Both the position numbers and the translations under genes were made by a program. From assembly GCF_027853335.1 (NCBI RefSeq), contig NZ_JAFEUS010000002.1, positions 1,224,514 through 1,288,513 of the forward strand: a stretch of DNA of 64,000 nt, written 5' to 3'. The DNA is from Leucobacter sp. UCMA 4100. GTDB lineage: Bacteria > Actinomycetota > Actinomycetes > Actinomycetales > Microbacteriaceae. The notes beneath the pieces were generated by a model. The model was not told the origin of the DNA. It was given only the letters and a program-made list of their open reading frames with translations, and ran no database searches. Positions 45,599-53,997 of this stretch are shown piece after piece. Numbering within the stretch: the first letter of the stretch is position 1; the number at the start of each line of letters is the position of its first letter.

Positions 45599-46552
45599 AT
45601 GCACCACCCACACGAAACCCGCGAGTACGAGGTCGCCATTCTCGGCGGCGGATCGGCCGGGCTCAGCGCCGCCCTCACGCTCGCGAGGGCCCGTCGCAGC
45701 GTCATCGTCGTTGATCACGGCCAGCCACGCAATGCACCGGCGGCCGCGGCGCACGGCCTGCTGGGAAATGAGGGGGTCGATCCGCTGCGGTTGCTCGAGA
45801 AGGGGCGTGCCGAGGCATCGGCGTACGGGGCGACGATCGCGCACGCCGAGGTTCGGTCGGCCGAGCGCCTCGAAGAGGGCGGGTTCGCCGTCGAGCTTGG
45901 CGACGGGGCCCGCGTCGTCGCACAGCAACTCATCATCGCGACCGGAACGCGCGACGAGCTGCCCGAGATCGAGGGGCTCGCGGCCCGGTGGGGGCGCGAC
46001 GTCGTGCACTGCCCGTACTGCCACGGCTGGGAGATTCGCGATCAACGCATCGTTCTCATCGCGACCGGACCCATGTCGGCCAAGCAGGCCATGCTGTTTC
46101 ACCAGTGGAGCGCACACGTGACGCTCGTGACGAGCGGGCTCAGCTTCGGCGGCGACGACCTCGAGATGCTCGCTGCCCTCGGCATCGACGTCGTGACCGA
46201 CACGGTCTCGCGCGTCGAGGTCGCCGATGATCGCATCACCGGGGCCCTGCTGGCAAGCGGTGGGCGGCTGGGGGCTGACGCACTGGCGGTTCCGACGTTT
46301 GCGAGGGCTAGGCTCGAGGGGCTTGAGCCGCTCGGCCTCGACGTCACCGAGAACCCCATGGGCGTCGCCGTCACGACCGACGAGGCGGGGCGCACCTCGG
46401 TCGCGGGCGTGTGGGCGGCGGGCAACGTCGCGAACCCGACCACGCAGGTGAGCGAATCGGCCGCGCAGGCAGGGCGCGTCGCCATGACGCTGAACACCGA
46501 GATGGTGTTCGCCCGCGCCAACGCGGCGGTCGCTGCGGGGGCTGCCTCGTGA
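45599..46552 (+). CDS. Thioredoxin-reductase-like FAD-dependent oxidoreductase
   Basis: This 317-residue protein has a pyridine nucleotide-disulfide oxidoreductase fold. The N-terminal FAD motif is VAILGGGSAGLSAALTLARA, followed by VIVVDHGQPRNAPAAAAHG, the ATG motif IIATGTRDELPEI and the redox-active pair in VVHCPYCHGWEIRD. The C-terminal FAD motif is GVWAAGNVANPTTQVSES. The NADPH-binding loop (VLIATGPMSAKQAML) departs from the usual GGG-S-A pattern. ATG 45,599 has AAGGAG five bases before it. The gene overlaps the methyltransferase start by GTGA. It is probably regulated by the XRE-cupin protein encoded divergently. The electron acceptor is not known. Confidence 0.87.
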   Translation: MHHPHETREYEVAILGGGSAGLSAALTLARARRSVIVVDHGQPRNAPAAAAHGLLGNEGVDPLRLLEKGRAEASAYGATIAHAEVRSAERLEEGGFAVELGDGARVVAQQLIIATGTRDELPEIEGLAARWGRDVVHCPYCHGWEIRDQRIVLIATGPMSAKQAMLFHQWSAHVTLVTSGLSFGGDDLEMLAALGIDVVTDTVSRVEVADDRITGALLASGGRLGADALAVPTFARARLEGLEPLGLDVTENPMGVAVTTDEAGRTSVAGVWAAGNVANPTTQVSESAAQAGRVAMTLNTEMVFARANAAVAAGAAS

Positions 46553-47172
46553 CCGACTTCGACCGCGACTTTTGGCAGCGGCACTGGGCCGAGCGCGAGA
46601 GCCGGGGAGCCCCGACGCCACACCCGTATCTCGCGACCGAGACGGCGCAGCTCACCCCGGGCACCGCCCTCGACGCGGGGTGCGGGGCTGGTGCCGAGGC
46701 GCTGTGGCTCGCGAGGCAGGGCTGGCGCGTGACTGCGGCCGATATTTCGGCGAGCGCACTCGACGAGGCGAGACGGCACGAGGCAGTGGCCGGGCCCACG
46801 ACCCCCATCGAGTGGATCGAAGCCGACCTCTCACGCTGGAACCCCGACCGTACCTGGAGTCTCGTGGTCACGAGCTACGCGCACGCCGAGATCGGCCAGC
46901 TCGCGCTGTACCAGCGGCTGGCCTCGTGGGTCGCGCCGGGCGGTACGCTGCTCATCGTCGGGCACGCGGCGAGCGAGCACGCGGGTGAGGCGCAACACGC
47001 TCAGCATCCGCACGAAGCTACCGTCACGCGAGAGGCCATCACGGGGCTGTTTGCGGAGGCCGCCTGGACCATCGAGACGAGCACCGAGCACACCCGCACC
47101 GCACACCCCGGTGGGGCGAGCGTTGAACTGCGCGACGTCGTCGTTCGGGCACGCAGGCTCAGCGGCGAGTAA
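46549..47172 (+). CDS. Class I SAM-dependent methyltransferase
   Basis: A 207-residue small-molecule methyltransferase: SAM-binding motif I TALDAGCGAGAEALWLAR, the acidic residue of motif II in VTAADISASALDEAR, motif III IEWIEADLSRW and the later PGGTLLIVGHA. Its N-terminus (FDRDFWQRHWAERESRG) is like that of TehB/thiopurine-type methyltransferases. GTG 46,549 overlaps the stop of the oxidoreductase gene (GTGA), so both are co-translated. The shared operon suggests a common detoxification or stress function, unproven. Confidence 0.87.
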   Translation: MTDFDRDFWQRHWAERESRGAPTPHPYLATETAQLTPGTALDAGCGAGAEALWLARQGWRVTAADISASALDEARRHEAVAGPTTPIEWIEADLSRWNPDRTWSLVVTSYAHAEIGQLALYQRLASWVAPGGTLLIVGHAASEHAGEAQHAQHPHEATVTREAITGLFAEAAWTIETSTEHTRTAHPGGASVELRDVVVRARRLSGE

Positions 47173-47267
47173 CCGGGGCGGGGCCTGCCTTTCGAGCGAG
47201 GTATTGCGCGCACGGCAGGCCCCCGCCGCGAGTTACACTGTGTGTGCAACGGCCAAAGGAGAACAGC

Positions 47268-47936
47268 GTGCACACCTACCCCAGCTACATTGCCCCCTCT
47301 GGCGAAGCGATTGTTGAGTTTGTGCGCGCCAACCCCTTCGCCATCGTCGCGACCTCGACCGCGGGGGCGCCGGTTGCCACGCACGTTCCGATCGTGTTTC
47401 AGCCGGGCTTTGAGCCGCAGGGCACCTTCGTGGGCGAAACCCTGTGGGGGCACATGGGCCGCGATAACCCGCACTGGCAGCTCTTCGCCGAGAACCCCTC
47501 GACGCTGCTCGCGTTCAGCACCTCGCACGCCTACGTTTCGCCGAGCAACTACGGCTTCGCCGACGCGGTGCCCACCCTCGACTATGCGACCGTGCACCTT
47601 ACGGGCAAGGTCACGATCATCGAAGACGATGCGCTGAGCCTCGACGTCGTGAAGCAGACGGTCTCGCACTTCGAGAGCGCCCGCTCGGAGCCGTGGGAGC
47701 AGAGCCCCTCGTTCCCGATCTACGAGAAGATTTTGCCGGGGATCGTCGCTTTCACCATCGAGGTCGAAACCGAGAGCGCGATGTTTAAGCTCAGCCAAGA
47801 CATGCCCGCCGACGTGCACGAGCGCGTCGTCGCAGACCTCACGAGCGGCGAACGCAAACACCCCGACGTCGCCGCCCTCATGCGGCGCATCGGGGTGAGT
47901 GCAGAGGCGGGGCAGACAGATCAACCTGGCATCTGA
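47268..47936 (+). CDS. FMN-binding PaiB-like protein
   Basis: This 222-residue protein of the PaiB/negative transcriptional regulator family has the split-barrel flavin-binding fold. Typical segments are MHTYPSYIAPSGEAIVEFVR, NPFAIVATSTAGAPVATHVP, GHMGRDNPHWQLF, FSTSHAYVSPSNY and VPTLDYATVHLTGK, ending with MRRIGVSAE. GTG 47,268 was chosen for its AAAGGAG ribosome site (a longer frame has no signal). The Bacillus member represses sporulation and protease genes, but most members are of unknown role and may simply bind FMN. Confidence 0.85.
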   Translation: MHTYPSYIAPSGEAIVEFVRANPFAIVATSTAGAPVATHVPIVFQPGFEPQGTFVGETLWGHMGRDNPHWQLFAENPSTLLAFSTSHAYVSPSNYGFADAVPTLDYATVHLTGKVTIIEDDALSLDVVKQTVSHFESARSEPWEQSPSFPIYEKILPGIVAFTIEVETESAMFKLSQDMPADVHERVVADLTSGERKHPDVAALMRRIGVSAEAGQTDQPGI

Positions 47937-47981
47937 TGTTTGCAGACTGACACAGCCTTACTACACGGCGAAAACGGCCCC

Positions 47982-48599
47982 CTATGGGGTTTGTGGGGGT
48001 TGCTGCTGGCCCTGCTGGTTCTGCTGGTTCTGCTGGTTCTGCTGATGCATCTGCTGTTGCTGCTGCAGCAAAAGCTGTGCGTGCTGGGCCTGAAGTGAAG
48101 CATTGCTGACGTTCATTGCCTCGTCATGACGAAGGCGGTCGTGGTCAGCAAAAAGGCGGTGATTGATCTCATCGCGAAGGTCTTCCAGCTTCGATTTTTC
48201 AAGAATCGATACCTTAATCTCGCTCGTGCTGCCGCCGTTATTCTGAATCTTCAGCGATGCATTCAGAGCGTTCAGGATCATCGAGAGCGCCAGGATAATG
48301 AGCACCCAACCGAAAAAGTTGTTGGTGAAGTTTGCTCCGACAATAAGGAAGATGATGCCAAACAGCGCACGGGCGACAGAAAATTTAACCTCAACCCCAA
48401 CACCCGCGACGTTCTTCAGCGGGTAGGTACTGTCTTTATATCCCAGTGGAATAAGGCCGAACAACGTATTCGGGGCCTTTGAAACCACCCGTGTGTTGGT
48501 GACCGCGATCTCAGTCTTGAGCCAAAACATAATGACCGAGGGGCTGAATTTAGACGACTTTACATTCGTCTCGCCCGGTGCGAAAGAAATATTGGACAA
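47982..48599 (-). CDS. PH-like membrane protein with Gln/Asn-rich tail
   Basis: The 205-residue protein has a beta-rich N-terminal part (KTEIAVTNTRVVSKAPNTLF, GYKDSTYPLKNVAGVGVEV), two hydrophobic segments (FSVARALFGIIFLIVGANF, FGWVLIILALSMILNAL) and a further beta segment. It ends in a helix rich in Ala/Gln (SLQAQHAQLLLQQQQQMHQ) and a tail of repeated QQN units (DNA repeats of CTGCTGGTT near 48,012-48,040). The first part resembles bacterial PH-like domains placed next to membrane helices. Its GC content is clearly lower than that of the genes around it, which suggests recent acquisition. Function unknown. Confidence 0.7.
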   Translation of the reverse strand: MSNISFAPGETNVKSSKFSPSVIMFWLKTEIAVTNTRVVSKAPNTLFGLIPLGYKDSTYPLKNVAGVGVEVKFSVARALFGIIFLIVGANFTNNFFGWVLIILALSMILNALNASLKIQNNGGSTSEIKVSILEKSKLEDLRDEINHRLFADHDRLRHDEAMNVSNASLQAQHAQLLLQQQQQMHQQNQQNQQNQQGQQQPPQTP

Positions 48600-48737
48600 T
48601 GCATCTCCTTAGATTAAACGACATACGTCCAATTAGGGATCATATACACCTGTCGATCTTCTGTCTACGAGTCGAGGCTTCATCTGCGTCACAAACACGC
48701 GGCACAGAATCCATTTCCCGCGCAAGAACACACAAAC

Positions 48738-50048
48738 TTAACCCAGGTGCTTGCCCTTCGTTTCAGGAACCGTGAACACCGTAATGAGGGTGATCACGAG
48801 CAGCGCCATCGTGTAGAGCGGGAACCAGTTGTAGTCCTGCCCCGAGGCGTAGGTCTGAATGTAGGGGGCGGTGCCGCCGAAGGCCGCGACCGCGAGGGCG
48901 TACGGGAAGCCGATGCCTGAGGTGCGCACCTCGGGCGGGAAGAGCTCTGAGAACATGGCTGGCATGATCGCGAGCGCTCCGGCGAGAATCGCCGACATGA
49001 GCGAGACGCTGAGCACGAGCACGAGGAAGTCGTTGCGCAACCACGCCTGAATGGGCAGGTAGAGCACGAGCGCAGCGCCAGCGCTGATGATCATGATGGG
49101 CTTGCGACCGAAGCGGTCAGACAGCATGCCCCACAGCGGCAGCGACACGATGAGCACAATGTTGCCGATGACGCCCGCCCAGAGGGTCAGGCCGCGATCC
49201 ATGCCGAGCTGCGTGTTGGCGTACGTCGGGGCGTTGATGGCCCAGGCGTAGTAGGCCACGGTGATGCCGATCGTGAGGCCGATGACCTGCAGGGCACCGA
49301 GGCGGTGCTCCCAGATCTGCGAGAAGATGTTGCGCTTCGGGGCGCCCGACTTCTCGATGTTCGTGAACGCCTCGGTCTCTTCCATGTTGCGGCGCAGGTA
49401 CAGCGTGTAGAGGCCAGCAACGGCGCCAATCGCAAAGGGAATGCGCCAGCCGAACGCGTTGAGCTGCTCGGCCGTGAGGGTCAGGTTCAGTACGGCCGCG
49501 AGCAGCACGCCCGCGAGAATGCCGGTGGTGCCCGAAACGTAAATCCAGCTCGACCACAGGCCGCGGTGCTTCGCGGGCGCGACCTCAGAGAGGAACACCT
49601 GCGACGACGGCAGCTCGCCACCGTGGGCGAGGCCCTGCAGCAGTCGGGCGAGCAGCAGCATGAGCGACGACCACGCGCCAACCGTCTCGTACGACGGGAG
49701 CAGCGCGATCGCGAGGCTGCCGAACGAGGCGAGAACGATCGCGAGGGTCATCGAGTATTTGCGGCCCTTGCGGTCGCCGATCCACCCGAAAACAAACCCG
49801 CCAAAGGGCCTGGCGATGAAGCCAACGGCGAAGATCGCGAGGGTCGAGAGCAGAGCCGAGGCCGGGTCGGCATCGTTGAACGCGTGGGCCGCGATGTAGA
49901 TCGTGAACGAGGCGTAGACATTCCAGTCGTACCACTCGAGCAGGTTGCCCATGCCGATGCCGACGAGGTTTTTGCGCACGGTGCGTCGCTCGGCAGGAGT
50001 GTAGTGACCGTGCGTGCCGTCGGTCGTGTCGTGGGTGGTGGTCATCAT
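48738..50048 (-). CDS. MFS metabolite:H+ symporter (MHS family)
   Basis: This 436-residue inner-membrane transporter has twelve predicted helices. MHS-family signs are the start VGIGMGNLLEWYDWNVYASF, the loop 2-3 motif FGGFVFGWIGDRKGRKYSM, the LLQGLAHGGELPSSQVFLSE segment in helix 4, and WGMLSDRFGRKPIMIIS between helices 8 and 9. The family imports organic acids, betaines and similar compounds with protons. It lies 27 bp behind the M20 amidohydrolase gene on the same strand, so the pair probably imports and then hydrolyses one N-acyl compound or amide (inference). Confidence 0.9.
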   Translation of the reverse strand: MMTTTHDTTDGTHGHYTPAERRTVRKNLVGIGMGNLLEWYDWNVYASFTIYIAAHAFNDADPASALLSTLAIFAVGFIARPFGGFVFGWIGDRKGRKYSMTLAIVLASFGSLAIALLPSYETVGAWSSLMLLLARLLQGLAHGGELPSSQVFLSEVAPAKHRGLWSSWIYVSGTTGILAGVLLAAVLNLTLTAEQLNAFGWRIPFAIGAVAGLYTLYLRRNMEETEAFTNIEKSGAPKRNIFSQIWEHRLGALQVIGLTIGITVAYYAWAINAPTYANTQLGMDRGLTLWAGVIGNIVLIVSLPLWGMLSDRFGRKPIMIISAGAALVLYLPIQAWLRNDFLVLVLSVSLMSAILAGALAIMPAMFSELFPPEVRTSGIGFPYALAVAAFGGTAPYIQTYASGQDYNWFPLYTMALLVITLITVFTVPETKGKHLG

Positions 50049-50075
50049 GTTCCTTACGGTGCTTCGTTGCAGGGA

Positions 50076-51305
50076 TTAAGCAGGTGGGTTGAGGCGGCGA
50101 GCGGCGAGCGTGGCGAGCAGGGCCGCGCCCCTCGTGAGCACCGCCTCGTCGAATTGCGCGCCGGCGGCGTGATTGTAGGGGCCCGTCTCGAGGTCAACGC
50201 CCTCGGGAGTCGCCCCCAGCGGAATGAAGACACCGGGCACGTGCTCGAGCATCTTCGAGAAGTCTTCTGAGGCGCTGAGCGGCTGCTTCGGCCGTTCGAG
50301 ACTCTCGTCGCCAAACAGCTCGGCAACGGTTCCCGCGACGAAATCGGCCTCGTCGGCGTCGTTCTTCGTGACGGGGTACAGCATCTCGTAGTCGATGTCG
50401 ATCGTGACGCTGTGCGCGTCGGCCACGCCCTCGAGCACCTTCACGACCTCGCTGCGCATGAGCTCACGGTTCTTCTCGCTGAAGGTACGAACGGTCGCGA
50501 GCATCTCGACGCTCTCGGGAATGACGTTCTCGGTCGATCCGCCGCGAAACATGCCGAACGACAGCACGACCGGGTCAAAGGCGTCGAAGCGGCGCGTGAC
50601 CATCGTTTGCAGCGCGCTCACCATCGCGGCACTCGCGGTGATGGGGTCGATCGCCTGATGCGGTGCGGATCCGTGCCCTCCGTGACCGCGAACGACCATG
50701 CGCACGGTATCTGAGGCACTCATGATCGCGCCCTGACGCACGAGAAAGCGGCCGCTTTCGATGTGCGACGAGAAGACGTGCAGCGCGTAGGCGGCCACGG
50801 GCTTCGCGCCCGTGATCTCGAGCAGGCCCTCGTCGAGCATGTGCTGCGCGCCGTCAAAGCCCTCTTCGCCCGGCTGGAAGACGCACACGACGTCGCCCGC
50901 GAGCTCGTCACGGTGCTCGGCGAGCAGCTTCAGCGCGCCCACGAGCATGGTCATGTGCAGGTCGTGGCCGCACGCGTGCATGTTCGTCGCGTCGGGGTTC
51001 ACAAAGTCGAGGCCCGTCTCTTCGACGACGGGCAGCGCGTCCATGTCGCTGCGCAGGAGCACGGCGGGGGCTGGGGTGGGGGTCGCGGTCGCGCCCGCCT
51101 TCTCGCCCGCCGTGCCGCGGATCACTGCCGTGATCGAGCTCAGCGATTCGCCGAGCGTCACCTCGATGGGCAGGCCTTCGAGTTCTTGGAGCAGTCGCTG
51201 CTGCGTGAGTGGCAGGGAAAGCCCCTGCTCAGGAATCTGATGCAGATCGCGGCGCAGTGCACGCAAAGCGCCATCAAGTTCAAGCGATCTCGCTACGAAA
51301 TCCAC
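50076..51305 (-). CDS. M20D-type amidohydrolase (hippurate/N-acyl amino acid hydrolase-like)
   Basis: A 409-residue metal-dependent amidohydrolase of the M20 family. Motifs are ALRRDLHQIPEQGLSL near the N-terminus, metal ligands in NMHACGHDLHMTMLVGA, the catalytic Glu in FQPGEEGFDGAQHMLDEG, the dimerisation-domain motif GHGGHGSAPHQAIDPI and the last ligand region ASEDFSKMLEHVPG. Such enzymes hydrolyse N-acyl amino acids, hippurate or IAA conjugates. GTG 51,305 is preferred, with AGGAAG six bases upstream; a longer frame starts from TTG 51,368 without such a signal. It is divergent from the double Lrp-type regulator and heads a two-gene operon with the symporter. Confidence 0.9.
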   Translation of the reverse strand: MDFVARSLELDGALRALRRDLHQIPEQGLSLPLTQQRLLQELEGLPIEVTLGESLSSITAVIRGTAGEKAGATATPTPAPAVLLRSDMDALPVVEETGLDFVNPDATNMHACGHDLHMTMLVGALKLLAEHRDELAGDVVCVFQPGEEGFDGAQHMLDEGLLEITGAKPVAAYALHVFSSHIESGRFLVRQGAIMSASDTVRMVVRGHGGHGSAPHQAIDPITASAAMVSALQTMVTRRFDAFDPVVLSFGMFRGGSTENVIPESVEMLATVRTFSEKNRELMRSEVVKVLEGVADAHSVTIDIDYEMLYPVTKNDADEADFVAGTVAELFGDESLERPKQPLSASEDFSKMLEHVPGVFIPLGATPEGVDLETGPYNHAAGAQFDEAVLTRGAALLATLAARRLNPPA

Positions 51306-51429
51306 GGTGATCTTCCTAACTGCGGCCCTCGGTTGGCCACGCGACTTTTTGCTCCTTTCATTATTCAACCGGTGCAGAGCGCTGGCTTAGTCATGCGATA
51401 AACCTGCGTTTGCTTCTCTTTGAGCGGGC

Positions 51430-51469
51430 ATTCGTGCATTGATTCTTGCAATAACGCGATATTCTTGCA
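51430..51469. promoter_or_regulatory. Three 9-bp direct repeats before the Lrp-type regulator
   Basis: ATTCGTGCA (51,430-51,438), ATTCTTGCA (51,442-51,450) and ATTCTTGCA (51,461-51,469) are spaced 12 and 19 bp, ending three bases before the regulator's ATG. They lie in the 167-bp region between divergent genes. Repeated half-sites of this kind suit multimeric Lrp/AsnC proteins; binding by the adjacent gene product is inferred. Confidence 0.5.
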
Positions 51470-51472
51470 CAT

Positions 51473-52477
51473 ATGAAACATGCCCCAGACCCGCTCGAGC
51501 TCGTCGGAGCGCTGCAGATCGCACCGCGCGCCTCGTGGCGGCAGCTCTCGCAGGTGCTCGGGGCGTCGCCCCTCATGCTCGCGCAGCAGTGGCAGCGGCT
51601 CACCGACCGTGGCCTCGCCTGGTGCACGGCCGTACCCTTCGGGCGCAACCGCCCCGGAACCCTCACCTTCGTCGCCGTGCGCTGCCTACCCGAGCACCGC
51701 GACCGCCTCACCGAAGAGGCTATCGCGATTCCCGAGATCGTCTCAATCGAGGAGCCGGCGCGGCACTGGGACCTCATCTTCACCGTGCTCACCCCCGACT
51801 TCGAGAGCTACCTCGAGAGCCTCAACGAGCGCATCTCAAAACTGCCGGGCATCACCCGCTACGAGACGATCATTTGCACGCGCGTGCACTTCGACGGCCA
51901 CGAGTGGCGCCTCGGAAGCCTCGACCACACCGCCCGCCAGCAACTCGTGCAGCTCGCCCGCACCGACACCTCGGCCACTCCCCCACCCCTGCGCGACGGC
52001 GACCGCGAACTGACCCCCTACCTGCACCGCGACGGCCGCGCCACCGTCGCCGACATCGCCGAATCACTCGGCACCCACCCGAGCACCATCTCTCGCCGCA
52101 TGCAACGGCTGCTGCTCTCGGGCAAAGTCACCCTGCGCTGCGACCTCGCTCCCGAACTGCTCGGCCAGCCCATCAGCAGCCAGTGGTTCTGCTGGCTCTC
52201 ACCCGAGCAGCACACCGCCGCAGCCGCCGCGCTGCGCAGCTTCCCAAATCTGCGCTTCTGCGCCTCGACCACCGGCGAAACGAACTTCACCTTCGTACTC
52301 TGGGTGCGCACCCCCGAAGAGATCTTCGAGGCCGAGCGCCGCCTCATCGAACACATCCCGGGCTTCTCGATCGCCGAAAGCTCGATCACGGTGCGCTTCA
52401 TCAAGCGCATGGGCTGGCGCCTCGACGAGCGCGGCCGCCGCACGGGCGAGCCGGTGAGCCCCGTGTTTGTGGGGTGA
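51473..52477 (+). CDS. Tandem (double) Lrp/AsnC-type transcriptional regulator
   Basis: The 334-residue protein contains two Lrp-like units. Unit 1 has an N-terminal winged HTH (LVGALQIAPRASWRQLSQVL, then SPLMLAQQWQRLTDRGLA) and a ligand-binding domain around residues 60-145 (LTFVAVRCLPEHRDRLTEEA, WDLIFTVLTPDFESYLESL). Unit 2 has a cleaner HTH (DGRATVADIAESLGTHPSTI) and another alpha-beta domain (CASTTGETNFTFVLWVRTPE). Normal Lrp proteins are about 150 residues, so this is a fused duplicate, a form seen in actinobacteria. It probably controls the divergent amidohydrolase-symporter operon. Confidence 0.87.
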   Translation: MKHAPDPLELVGALQIAPRASWRQLSQVLGASPLMLAQQWQRLTDRGLAWCTAVPFGRNRPGTLTFVAVRCLPEHRDRLTEEAIAIPEIVSIEEPARHWDLIFTVLTPDFESYLESLNERISKLPGITRYETIICTRVHFDGHEWRLGSLDHTARQQLVQLARTDTSATPPPLRDGDRELTPYLHRDGRATVADIAESLGTHPSTISRRMQRLLLSGKVTLRCDLAPELLGQPISSQWFCWLSPEQHTAAAAALRSFPNLRFCASTTGETNFTFVLWVRTPEEIFEAERRLIEHIPGFSIAESSITVRFIKRMGWRLDERGRRTGEPVSPVFVG

Positions 52478-52510
52478 GGCCGGGTTGGCCGGCTCTGGGT
52501 CGGGCTGGCG

Positions 52511-52562
52511 GCTGGCCGGGCTGGGCTGGCCGGGCTGGGCTGGCCGGGCTGGGCTGGCCGGG
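52511..52562. repeat. 14-bp tandem repeat (about 3.7 copies)
   Basis: The unit CTGGGCTGGCCGGG is repeated three times without change (52,521-52,562) after a partial copy (52,511-52,520). It lies 34 bp behind the Lrp-type regulator, in a 527-bp gene-free stretch that also contains two family A palindromes (52,708 and 52,861) and a run of AGCGGC/GCAACC-like short repeats (52,938-53,000). No gene was seen in the stretch. Confidence 0.85.
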
Positions 52563-52707
52563 CTGTCGCGGTTAGGGGCTGTGGCTGTCGGCGATCCGCC
52601 GCTTGAGGGGTTTGCTTGGCGCTGTTTGTCGGCCGTCTTCGCGCTTCGTGGCATGATCGAGGCCGCGCTGGGGCCGTATTGTGGCTCGTTCGCCCGGCAG
52701 CCGGTCT

Positions 52708-52759
52708 ACTTGACAGAAAGCAGGGTGTAACGCCAGAAACACCCTACTTTTCGTCAAGT
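52708..52759. repeat. 52-bp palindromic repeat, family A copy 3
   Basis: Arms ACTTGACAGAAAGCAGGGTG and CACCCTACTTTTCGTCAAGT pair with a few mismatches around a central AACGCCAGAA-type loop. The length equals that of copies 1 and 2, and the plus-strand lead-in GTCT is shared, but arms and loop have diverged. It lies 101 bp before copy 4. Confidence 0.82.
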
Positions 52760-52860
52760 GGATCGCCTGCGGCAGTGCCGGGCCGCGCTGCAATGCCACC
52801 GCGCGCGAGGGGAGTGCCGCTCAGCGCATGGGGGCGCCTCTGCGGCCGCTCGAGCCGTCT

Positions 52861-52912
52861 ACTTGACAGAAAGCAGGGTGTTTTCGCGCAAACACCCTTC
52901 TTTTCGTCAAGT
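52861..52912. repeat. 52-bp palindromic repeat, family A copy 4
   Basis: Arms ACTTGACAGAAAGCAGGGTG and CACCCTTCTTTTCGTCAAGT enclose a TTTTCGCGCAAA-type centre. The left arm shares the GACAGAAAG variant with copy 3, so the two probably arose by local duplication. It lies in the same gene-free stretch, about 90 bp behind the converging nitroreductase gene. Confidence 0.82.
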
Positions 52913-53004
52913 AAGCGCAAAAACGACGTGCAGCGACAGGGGGAGCAGCGGCGGTAGCAGCGGCAGCGACAGCAACCGCGAAAGCAACCGTCAGCAACCC
53001 GCAC

Positions 53005-53997
53005 CTACGGGTGCCGCGTCACCACCGTGTCGAGCGGCGGCTTCTCGGAGGCCGTCACCCGCAGGTCGCCCGCCGGGTGGCCGAACGCGATGAGCGTGAT
53101 GACGAGCTCGTCCTCGGGAATGCCCGCGACGGCGCGCAGTTCGGTAGATGCCGCGTGAGGCATGGACCAGTTGAGGGAGCAGGTCGCGATTCCGCGCTGC
53201 TCGAAACCCCACACGAGGTTCATGGCGAAGATGCCGCCATCGATCCAGGGCTGTACGAACTCGTCGGTTCCGGTAAACATCGGCAGCGAGGTCGTGACGA
53301 TCGCGACGTGTTCGACCCCGTCGAGGCCACGGTTGCCCTGCTGCAGGGCGAAGAGCTTCGCCACCATCTCGGCGCCGTGGTAAAGGTGCACGCGGCCCGT
53401 CGCACGGTTGCACACCGAGGGGCTCGCGAGCGCGGTCTCGATCGCAGCGTTCATATCGGCGTCGCTCACGGGCTTGCCCGCCGCGAAACTGCGGGTCGAG
53501 TTGCGGCCCTCGAAGAAGCTCTTGACCGCGTCGCGCGCAGCACCCGTGAAGGGGCCAGCGACCTGGGTCGGGCGGCCGCTCAGATCGTCGAGCTGGCCGC
53601 TTTCGTTCCACAGGCGCAGCGACGTCAGCGCCCGCTCGGCCTGCGCGATGGCCGATTCGAGCGATTCCCCGCCGCCAACCGTTTCACGTGCAACACGCAA
53701 GAGCTGCACGAGGTCCCGTTCGATCGATTCCCCGAAGGGCCGCCTCGGCTTGGCGAGGCTCAGGCCCTTCTCGACCCGATGCAGCGACTTGCGTAGTTGC
53801 GCCTCGATGAGGTCTGGCGAGCCGAGTGCCTCGGCTTCGAACTCGAGTGGCCCACTGTGGCGGTCATAGGTCGCGGCATGGGCAACCGCATCGGCTGTCG
53901 CGCCAACCGATGCCGCAGGAGCCGTCGTCGCGCCAGCCAGAGCCGCCGAAGCGCCGCCGCCGAGCCCGTCATCACACCCCGACACGATCACACCCAC
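53005..53997 (-). CDS. Nitroreductase-family protein, last gene of the catabolic operon
   Basis: This 330-residue protein has an N-terminal helical extension (about 50-150, LIEAQLRKSLHRVEKGLSLA, RDLVQLLRVARE) in front of a nitroreductase domain. The FMN-binding start is GRNSTRSFAAGKPVSDADM with SPSVCNRATGRVHLYH, followed by WIDGGIFAMNLVWGFEQRGI and the C-terminal ELVITLIAFGHPAGD. The extended type is known from some polysaccharide and peptide-related clusters. The start (GTG 53,997) overlaps the stop of the peptidase gene by 10 bp, which places it in the same operon. The first 40 residues are Ala/Gly-rich and may not be conserved. Reaction unknown. Confidence 0.82.
   Translation of the reverse strand: MGVIVSGCDDGLGGGASAALAGATTAPAASVGATADAVAHAATYDRHSGPLEFEAEALGSPDLIEAQLRKSLHRVEKGLSLAKPRRPFGESIERDLVQLLRVARETVGGGESLESAIAQAERALTSLRLWNESGQLDDLSGRPTQVAGPFTGAARDAVKSFFEGRNSTRSFAAGKPVSDADMNAAIETALASPSVCNRATGRVHLYHGAEMVAKLFALQQGNRGLDGVEHVAIVTTSLPMFTGTDEFVQPWIDGGIFAMNLVWGFEQRGIATCSLNWSMPHAASTELRAVAGIPEDELVITLIAFGHPAGDLRVTASEKPPLDTVVTRHP

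Noticed and set aside
49305-50270. 321-codon frame opposite the MHS symporter
   Set aside because: Antisense shadow rich in Arg, Glu and Gln; the minus strand shows clear MFS motifs.
52478-53004. CRISPR-like array from the two hairpins and short repeats
   Set aside because: Only two 52-bp palindromes 101 bp apart plus unrelated tandem repeats; no regular repeat-spacer pattern and no cas genes.
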